A stretch of 9,205 bases of DNA, taken from NCBI GenBank assembly GCA_024681495.1, contig JAILAS010000106.1, positions 1 through 9,205 of the forward strand. The letters are read 5' to 3'. The DNA is from Eubacterium sp. Its GTDB lineage: Bacteria > Bacillota > Clostridia > Lachnospirales > Lachnospiraceae. Positions 1 to 4,807 of the stretch are shown in pieces. A model generated the notes under the pieces. That model had not been told where the DNA came from and ran no database searches. It saw only the letters and a program-made list of their open reading frames with translations. Both the position numbers and the translations under genes were made by a program. How positions within the stretch are numbered: the stretch's first letter is position 1; each line of letters opens with the position of its first letter.

Positions 1-76
1 TGTCATCTTCGTTCAAATATAAAATATCAATTCTCGTATTCTGTTCTGCCAATAAATCATTCTTCAACTTTTCCAT
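1..76 (-). CDS. 5' fragment of a gene cut by the window edge; possible ornithine cyclodeaminase/mu-crystallin family
   Basis: Reading leftwards from an ATG at 76, 25 codons are open to the window edge and give MEKLKNDLLAEQNTRIDILY followed by LNEDD. A purine-rich AAGGA lies about 6 bases before the ATG (complement of 83-87), a normal ribosome binding site. The start is 57 bases after the antiporter stop on the same strand, with no clear terminator between, so the two are probably co-transcribed. The ILYLNEDD string resembles the first beta strand of the ornithine cyclodeaminase/mu-crystallin family, whose members usually begin with a phrase like LYLSEEDV. That family call rests on about ten residues and is tentative; the gene itself is better supported than its function. 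Confidence 0.55.
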   Translation of the reverse strand, partial: MEKLKNDLLAEQNTRIDILYLNEDD

Positions 77-133
77 TTGTATTCCTTCTTTCTTTTTCAA
101 CCAATCTCTGTATTGTTTGCCCTTTTCGTTTTC

Positions 134-1639
134 CTAAAACAGGAAGCCGGCCACAAGATAAAGCACCACACAAATTCCACCACTCAACAGGAAATACGGC
201 AGGGAGGTCTGGTATTGATCCACAATGTTTACTCGACAGGATCTGGCGGAAATAATGCCCAAATCCGAAACAAGACAGGCATTTGCGCCAAACAAACTGG
301 CGGAAATCAGGGCGCCCAAACACAAAGGCACGTTGGCTCCCACACGGGGCAACACCACTAAAAGCACCGGTATGGCAATCTGGAACAGAGTATAGTTCAG
401 ACTGTAAAGATATTCTTCCGCTGCAAAAAAAACGAAAATCAACACCGGCAGCAGGCTGGCCATGGGAACCAGGTTACAAACACTTTCCACAAAGGATTCC
501 ATTCCCATTTCGTAAAGCACATTTTGCATGATGTAGCCGATCATCAGAATGATCACCATATCCATCATGTCAATGAATCCGTCCACAACGAAGGAAAAAA
601 ATTCTTTCACGGTACACAATCCCTGGATAATGTACAAAACAGCTGTCACGATAGTGGCAATGCCAAAGGCAAGAAAACAATTCAAATCGGTAGCCAACAA
701 TGCCACAATAATAGTGATAATGGGAATCAACAGATTCCAAACACTGACATAACGACGCCGTGGATCATCCGTGTCGAGTTCCATCTCTTCTTCAAATGCA
801 TTATCATCGGCTCCCATCTGCACCCCTTCGGTATCCAGCAGTCTATAGGCCTCTTTCATTTTTCCGATTTTAGGAATCACACCCAGGGCAAAAAGAAGGG
901 CAATCAGACAGGCAATCACGCAGTAAAACATATACGGTATCGTATGCAGGAAAATGCTTCCGGCCTGCACTCTTCCCGAAACCGTTTCCGCATCGGCAAT
1001 CTGATAGATGACGAAGTAACCCCAGGCGCCGAAGGGCAAAAGCATCGATACATTAATGCTTAAGGTCCGAATCACATAAGCCATGGATAAGCGTGGCTTA
1101 TGAATGGCATCACACAGTGGAGAAAATGCAGCACCGGCCGTCAGTGCGGAAACATAATCGTCCACCGCCGTTGCACCGGCATAAAGGCCGGCCGAGGCCA
1201 TAATTAGCTTTTCGTTCGATCCGAATTTTCCGGTAATCCATTTGGAAAACGCTTCCGTCGCACCCACCTTCTTCATGGCGATAATGATGCCGCCACAGAA
1301 GAAAAAGCTCATATACATTTCTACATTTTCCGCGTCACACAGACTCGTTTGCATATCCATAAAAAACGCGGAAATTGCTCCAAATTTATACCACTGTATA
1401 TACATGGCCAATGTACCGAGCACCAACGCCGACATCACATCCCGTGTCAAAAGCGCATATACAAACAATCCCACCAGGGGAAGTAACAAAAGTACGCTTC
1501 CTTGCGTAACTGACTGCGGCAGCAAAAATAATCCGACGCAAAAGAAAAACCAAAATATCCAAAGGGATACCATTTTTCGATCGTTATGTTTCGGATGCAT
1601 GGCATACGCAATCCGTTTGAAAATATTTGCGGTATTCAT
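134..1639 (-). CDS. NhaC-family Na+/H+ antiporter-like membrane transporter
   Basis: A 501-residue, very hydrophobic protein with about eleven to thirteen likely membrane spans. It fits the Na+/H+ antiporter NhaC family (ion transporter superfamily), which exchanges sodium, or sometimes an organic solute, for protons across the cytoplasmic membrane. The best marker is the family core ATAVDDY at residues 156-162 followed by SALTAG and, after about 35 residues, LLPFGAWGYFVIYQI. The paired aspartates D160/D161 sit where NhaC proteins have a conserved DD. A charged cytoplasmic loop at about residues 270-300 (EEEMELDTDDPRRR) divides the two halves. The ATG at 1639 has a GGAG/GAGAGG site directly upstream (complement of 1640-1651). 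The gene has its own promoter and a leader hairpin (separate entries), and a second gene follows 57 bases downstream. Family members also include amino-acid-linked exchangers, so the transported solute is open. Codon use is more AT-tolerant than in the stn genes. Confidence 0.88.
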   Translation of the reverse strand: MNTANIFKRIAYAMHPKHNDRKMVSLWIFWFFFCVGLFLLPQSVTQGSVLLLLPLVGLFVYALLTRDVMSALVLGTLAMYIQWYKFGAISAFFMDMQTSLCDAENVEMYMSFFFCGGIIIAMKKVGATEAFSKWITGKFGSNEKLIMASAGLYAGATAVDDYVSALTAGAAFSPLCDAIHKPRLSMAYVIRTLSINVSMLLPFGAWGYFVIYQIADAETVSGRVQAGSIFLHTIPYMFYCVIACLIALLFALGVIPKIGKMKEAYRLLDTEGVQMGADDNAFEEEMELDTDDPRRRYVSVWNLLIPIITIIVALLATDLNCFLAFGIATIVTAVLYIIQGLCTVKEFFSFVVDGFIDMMDMVIILMIGYIMQNVLYEMGMESFVESVCNLVPMASLLPVLIFVFFAAEEYLYSLNYTLFQIAIPVLLVVLPRVGANVPLCLGALISASLFGANACLVSDLGIISARSCRVNIVDQYQTSLPYFLLSGGICVVLYLVAGFLF

Positions 1640-1668
1640 CCTCTCAACTCCAATCTCTTTTTTTTGTT

Positions 1669-1708
1669 AAAAAAGAAGAGGTGCCCGGATTTATCCAAGC
1701 ACCTCTTT
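1669..1708 (-). terminator. terminator-like hairpin in the nhaC leader (candidate attenuator)
   Basis: On the minus strand a 9-bp perfect stem (1676-1684 pairing with 1699-1707, extendable by one G.U pair) encloses a loop that itself pairs GGAT (1687-1690) with ATCC (1693-1696). It is followed, in the minus-strand direction, by six T residues (complement of 1669-1674). This is a textbook intrinsic terminator, but it lies between the predicted promoter (1733-1761) and the antiporter ATG at 1639. It should therefore act as a leader attenuator or as a terminator for transcripts arriving from the LRR gene. A second GAGGT copy upstream (complement of 1712-1716) can compete for the same 3' arm. Confidence 0.6.
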
Positions 1709-1732
1709 GTACCTCTTTTTTACAAGGCCTAT

Positions 1733-1761
1733 CTTAAACCCTCGTATCATACAAGAGTCAA
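1733..1761 (-). promoter_or_regulatory. sigma-A-type promoter of the antiporter gene
   Basis: Read on the minus strand: TTGACT (complement of 1756-1761, 5/6 to consensus), a 17-base spacer, then TTTAAG (complement of 1733-1738, 4/6). The predicted transcript starts near 1726-1730 and has a leader of about 90 bases that contains the hairpin at 1675-1708. The alternative -10 TAAGAT two bases on would give a 19-base spacer. Confidence 0.5.
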
Positions 1762-1833
1762 TATGTTTTTAAAAAAAGATTGAAGTCTGATTTTATATGG
1801 AAAACCTAGCCGCCAATCTGCGACATAATCTGT

Positions 1834-1862
1834 AATCCGCATACTCCGGTATGCGGATTTTC
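1834..1862. terminator. strong hairpin just after the LRR gene
   Basis: An 11-bp perfect stem, AATCCGCATAC (1834-1844) with GTATGCGGATT (1849-1859), closes a four-base loop eight bases beyond the LRR gene's stop. The run of T (TTTCTT) lies on the plus-strand side. On the minus strand, which would serve the LRR gene, the following bases are ACAGATT and not a clean T tract. It is the only obvious terminator for the LRR gene, but an imperfect one in that direction. Confidence 0.45.
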
Positions 1863-1866
1863 TTAT

Positions 1867-2439
1867 CTACATCACTAACGCCGAAAGTCCCGCGGACTTC
1901 ACGGCCTTTTTCATTACTTTCTTAACGGCGTGGGTCTTCGTCTTCACCATGTTCAGCTCTTTGGCACCGCTAAATATCTTCTTCCCCGCCTTTATCTTCC
2001 TGCCCAAAAACCTGATCTGCTCCAGGTTATTGCAGTTGCGGAACGCATTGTTGCCCACCTTCTTAACGTTCTCCCCCACCGTAATGGTCCGGGCAATGGA
2101 GTAACCGCGGAATGCGTTCGCCGCAATTGCCGTTACCTTATATTTAACTCCGTTGTAGCTGATGGTGGAGGGAACCTTGATGTTCTCCTGCCAGCCGTAG
2201 GTGGCCAGGCACTTAACCTTGGGCGACTTCTTCTTAGCGCTCGTCACCTGATAAACCATGTGCCACGCATTGCTGTCGGTGTATATCTTCGTCCCCTTCT
2301 CCAGAGGATCGGCGGCATGACAGTCCGCGCCTCGCGACAGGAAAAAAGCAAGGCATATCACAACACCTATAAGCAGGGATATAATCTGTTTTTTAAGTCT
2401 ACATTCTATCATGCTACCATGATAATTTAGTATATCCAT
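1867..2439 (-). CDS. short secreted leucine-rich-repeat protein, BspA-like (LRR_5)
   Basis: A 190-residue protein with an N-terminal export signal: basic RLKK at residues 14-17, a hydrophobic core from 18 to 35, and a probable signal peptidase cut after CHA (40-42). The mature part has a basic segment, then beta-rich BspA-type repeats, seen in the KVTAIAANAFRG, VKKVGNNAFRNCNNLEQIRF pattern at about residues 100-145. It ends in a lysine-rich helix (VKKVMKKAVKSAGL) typical of small Clostridia LRR_5 proteins. Such proteins are usually outside the cell and are thought to bind surfaces or other proteins; no enzyme domain is visible. The start is uncertain. The first ATG (2439) has a poor ribosome binding site, and a good promoter lies over codons 1-6, placing the transcript start at the second ATG (codon 10, 2412). 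Translation from 2412 gives a more typical signal peptide. Confidence 0.8.
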   Translation of the reverse strand: MDILNYHGSMIECRLKKQIISLLIGVVICLAFFLSRGADCHAADPLEKGTKIYTDSNAWHMVYQVTSAKKKSPKVKCLATYGWQENIKVPSTISYNGVKYKVTAIAANAFRGYSIARTITVGENVKKVGNNAFRNCNNLEQIRFLGRKIKAGKKIFSGAKELNMVKTKTHAVKKVMKKAVKSAGLSALVM

Positions 2440-2447
2440 AAAGTCAA
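2419..2447 (-). promoter_or_regulatory. sigma-A-type promoter overlapping the annotated 5' end of the LRR gene
   Basis: Minus-strand TTGACT (complement of 2442-2447), a 17-base spacer and TATCAT (complement of 2419-2424, 5/6 to consensus). The predicted transcription start falls at or next to position 2412, the A of the in-frame ATG at codon 10. If used, the message would be leaderless or nearly so, and codons 1-9 would not be translated. Confidence 0.5.
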
Positions 2448-2459
2448 CCGCATGATATG

Positions 2460-2488
2460 TTGCGTTTTATATGCACTTTCGTTATAAT
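2460..2488 (+). promoter_or_regulatory. promoter of the stn operon
   Basis: A perfect TATAAT at 2483-2488 is preceded, at the ideal 17-base spacing, by TTGCGT (2460-2465), a partial -35 match. The predicted start near 2495 gives a leader of about 50 bases before the first gene. The divergent LRR promoter starts only about 13 bases to the left, so the two promoters share a compact control region. Confidence 0.6.
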
Positions 2489-2500
2489 AGTTATGTATTT

Positions 2501-2518
2501 TTGGGAGTACATTCCCAA
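2501..2518. promoter_or_regulatory. 18-bp palindrome just after the stn transcription start, candidate operator
   Basis: TTGGGA (2501-2506), six bases, then TCCCAA (2513-2518): a perfect dyad about 12 bases beyond the -10 box, where a repressor would block initiation or escape. The TTG...CAA ends and 18-bp span are those of operators for the NADH sensor Rex (TTGTTAA-N4-TTAACAA), but the inner GG/CC differ from that consensus. It could also be a simple leader hairpin. Confidence 0.35.
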
Positions 2519-2537
2519 TGAGAAACTTTATTAATTT

Positions 2538-2544
2538 AGGAGGG
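2538..2544 (+). promoter_or_regulatory. ribosome binding site of the first stn gene
   Basis: AGGAGGG lies only 3 bases before the ATG at 2548 and 9 bases before a second in-frame ATG at 2554. The second spacing is the more usual, so translation may begin at 2554 and the protein may be two residues shorter than annotated. Confidence 0.6.
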
Positions 2545-2547
2545 TAA

Positions 2548-3042
2548 ATGACAATGGACAACAATTCCTGCGATCTTTCCAAGATCGAAGGCGTTCTTGA
2601 CGAACTCGCTTCCGTCGAGGGAAGTCTGATAACCATTCTCCAGAAAACCCAGGAGATTTACGGCTATCTTCCCATGGACGCCATCTACCGCATCAGCGAG
2701 AGGACCGGACAGTCCCCCGCTAAAATTATGGGATGCGCCACTTTCTACGCGCAATTCCGTCTCAATCCCATCGGAAAATATCTGATATACCTGTGCAAGG
2801 GCACGGCCTGTCATGTTAATAATTCCGACCTCATCGGCACCACTATCACCGAGGAGCTGGGAATATCCGACGGCGAGACCACTCCCGACGGTCTCTTCAC
2901 CCTTGAGTACGTTAACTGCCTGGGATGCTGCTCCCTCTCTCCCGTTATGATGATTAACGGCGAGACCTACGGATCACTTACTCCCCAGAAAACCATTGAG
3001 ATTCTTAACGAATACAAAGCGAGGGAGGCGAAGGCATCATGA
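2548..3042 (+). CDS. stnA: NuoE/HydC-like [2Fe-2S] subunit of a Stn-type transhydrogenase
   Basis: A 164-residue thioredoxin-fold ferredoxin of the complex I 24-kDa (NuoE) family, which passes electrons between the NuoF-like flavin subunit and a [2Fe-2S] cluster. The N-terminal helical part (to about residue 75) has the family's LQKTQEIYGYLP and ATFYAQF phrases. The cluster ligands are the expected C83-x4-C88 (CKGTAC) and C124-x3-C128 (CLGCC). Length is normal for the family. It is the first gene of a tight three-gene operon; its TGA overlaps the next ATG as ATGA. The neighbouring NuoF-like and GltD-like genes make it a subunit of a cytoplasmic electron-bifurcating complex rather than of respiratory complex I. 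The NuoE assignment is firm; the Stn name rests on the gene set. Confidence 0.9.
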   Translation: MTMDNNSCDLSKIEGVLDELASVEGSLITILQKTQEIYGYLPMDAIYRISERTGQSPAKIMGCATFYAQFRLNPIGKYLIYLCKGTACHVNNSDLIGTTITEELGISDGETTPDGLFTLEYVNCLGCCSLSPVMMINGETYGSLTPQKTIEILNEYKAREAKAS

Positions 3043-4793
3043 GAATAGTTGTTGGAGAAGGCAGCTGCGGTATCGCCGCAGGCGCAGCCAAGGTCTACGA
3101 CGCTCTTAAGGCAGCTTTGGGAAATGACTCCAAGGCCACGCTTGGCATCACCGGATGTAACGGTATGTGCTACCTCGAGCCCATCGTAGATATTTATGAT
3201 GATAATAAGACACTGCTCCACCGCCTCGTCAAGGTGGCACCCGAGCAGGCAGAGAAAATTGCGGAGTTCGTCTGTTCCGGCGACGTAGAGGCCATCAAGC
3301 CCATGATCATCAGTGAAGATGATGAGGCGTTCCTCTCACGTCAGACCAGGATCGTGCTCCGACATTGTGGTGTCATTGACCCCACAAACATTGACGACTA
3401 CACGTCTGACGACGGTTTCAAGGCTCTCGAGGAGATGCTCGACCACATGTCCCCCGAGGACGTAATAGGCGAGATCAAGACCTCCGGCCTGGGCGGCCGC
3501 GGCGGCGCCGGATTCCCCACATGGTTCAAGTGGAATTCCGCCAGAGGATCCGCAGGCGAGGACAAATACCTTATCTGTAACGCCGACGAGGGTGACCCCG
3601 GCGCGTTCATGGACAGGGCCGTTATCGAGTCCGATCCCTACAGCCTCATCGAGGGTATGCTCATCGGAGCCTACGCCATCGGCTGCAAGGAGGCATTCGT
3701 TTACGTTCGTGCAGAGTATCCTCTCGCCATCGAGCGTCTGGAGGAGGCACTTAAGATCGCCGAGGAGAAAAACTACGTCGGCGACAACATCCTGGGCACG
3801 GACTTCTCATGTCATATCCACATCAAGGCAGGCGCAGGCGCGTTCGTCTGCGGCGAGGAGACAGCTCTTATCGCATCCCTCGAGGGCGAAAGAGGCATGC
3901 CCCGCCTTAAGCCTCCCTTCCCCGCTCAGAAGGGTTACATGGAGAAGCCCTCCAATATTAATAACGTAGAGACGTTCGCCAACGTTGCATGGATCATCCA
4001 CAACGGCGGCGCCAAGTTCGCCGAGCTCGGTACCGAGAACAGCAAGGGTACCAAGGTTTTCGCACTCAGCGGAAAGATCAAGAAGGGCGGACTCGTTGAG
4101 GTCGAGATGGGCAAGACCCTCCGCGAGGTCATCTATGACATCGGCGGCGGCATCAGGGATGACAAGGAATTCAAGGCCGTTCAGCTCGGAGGACCCTCCG
4201 GCGGCTGCGTTCCCGCTCACCTCTTAGACACCATCATCGACTACAAGGCACTCCAGTCCATCGGCGCCATCATGGGCTCCGGCGGAATGGTTGTTATGGA
4301 CTCTTCCACCTGCATGGTTAACACGGCCAAGTTCTTCCTGAACTTCACGTCGTCCGAGTCATGTGGCAAGTGCGTTCCCTGTCGTATCGGAACCACCAGG
4401 ATGAAGGAAATCCTCACCCGCATCTGCGAGGGCGAGGGCAAGGAAGGCGACATCGAGCTCCTCGAAGAGCTCTGCGGCGCTGTAAAAGACGGTGCCCTCT
4501 GCGGCCTCGGCCAGACGGCTCCGAACCCCGTTCTCACCACCATCCGCTACTTCAGGGATGAGTACGATGCCCACATCAAGGAGAGCAGGTGCCCCGCTGC
4601 ACAGTGTTCCTCACTTGTTACTTACTCAATCAACGAAGATGTTTGCGTCGGCTGTACCGCCTGCGCACGCAACTGCCCCGTAAACGCCATTACCGGCGAG
4701 GTCAAGAAGCCTCACACCATAGACGAGGATGCCTGCATCAAGTGCGGATCCTGCTATGATAAATGCCGCTTCGGCGCGATCGTAAGAAACTAG
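3039..4793 (+). CDS. stnB: NuoF/HydB-like NADH-binding flavoprotein subunit with C-terminal 2[4Fe-4S] domain
   Basis: A 584-residue protein that binds NAD(H) and FMN and is the likely NAD(H) site of the complex. An N-terminal thioredoxin-like domain (1-80) carries C10, C40 and C44 but lacks the first cysteine of the usual C-x4-C pair. The NuoF core follows: glycine-rich SGLGGRGGAGFPT at 149-161, CNADEGDPGAFMDR at 180-193, and GAGAFVCGEE around C271. Next is the N3-type [4Fe-4S] site C442-x2-C445-x2-C448...C488. The C-terminal bacterial ferredoxin domain has two clusters: C536/C539/C542/C546 and C566/C569/C572/C576. Work on the HydABC and Stn families places electron bifurcation at this flavin subunit (from memory). 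The ATG overlaps the previous stop, with GGGAGG at 3023-3028 as ribosome binding site, so translation is probably coupled. Confidence 0.92.
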   Translation: MRIVVGEGSCGIAAGAAKVYDALKAALGNDSKATLGITGCNGMCYLEPIVDIYDDNKTLLHRLVKVAPEQAEKIAEFVCSGDVEAIKPMIISEDDEAFLSRQTRIVLRHCGVIDPTNIDDYTSDDGFKALEEMLDHMSPEDVIGEIKTSGLGGRGGAGFPTWFKWNSARGSAGEDKYLICNADEGDPGAFMDRAVIESDPYSLIEGMLIGAYAIGCKEAFVYVRAEYPLAIERLEEALKIAEEKNYVGDNILGTDFSCHIHIKAGAGAFVCGEETALIASLEGERGMPRLKPPFPAQKGYMEKPSNINNVETFANVAWIIHNGGAKFAELGTENSKGTKVFALSGKIKKGGLVEVEMGKTLREVIYDIGGGIRDDKEFKAVQLGGPSGGCVPAHLLDTIIDYKALQSIGAIMGSGGMVVMDSSTCMVNTAKFFLNFTSSESCGKCVPCRIGTTRMKEILTRICEGEGKEGDIELLEELCGAVKDGALCGLGQTAPNPVLTTIRYFRDEYDAHIKESRCPAAQCSSLVTYSINEDVCVGCTACARNCPVNAITGEVKKPHTIDEDACIKCGSCYDKCRFGAIVRN

Positions 4794-4798
4794 GAGGG
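4792..4798 (+). promoter_or_regulatory. ribosome binding site fixing the start of the third stn gene
   Basis: AGGAGGG overlaps the stop of the preceding gene and lies 9 bases before the ATG at 4808. It selects 4808 over the in-frame upstream ATG at 4763, which lies inside the previous coding region and would add 15 residues unlike any ferredoxin N-terminus. Confidence 0.85.
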
Positions 4799-4807
4799 AT
4801 CACAATA

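Noticed and set aside
1640..1730. T-box leader upstream of the antiporter
   Set aside because: The leader is too short and has no T-box sequence (AGGGTGGNACCGCG) or specifier stem.
4763..4807. Upstream ATG as start of the third stn gene
   Set aside because: It lies within the second gene's ferredoxin domain coding sequence; the AGGAGGG at 4792-4798 serves the ATG at 4808, which begins a normal [2Fe-2S] domain.
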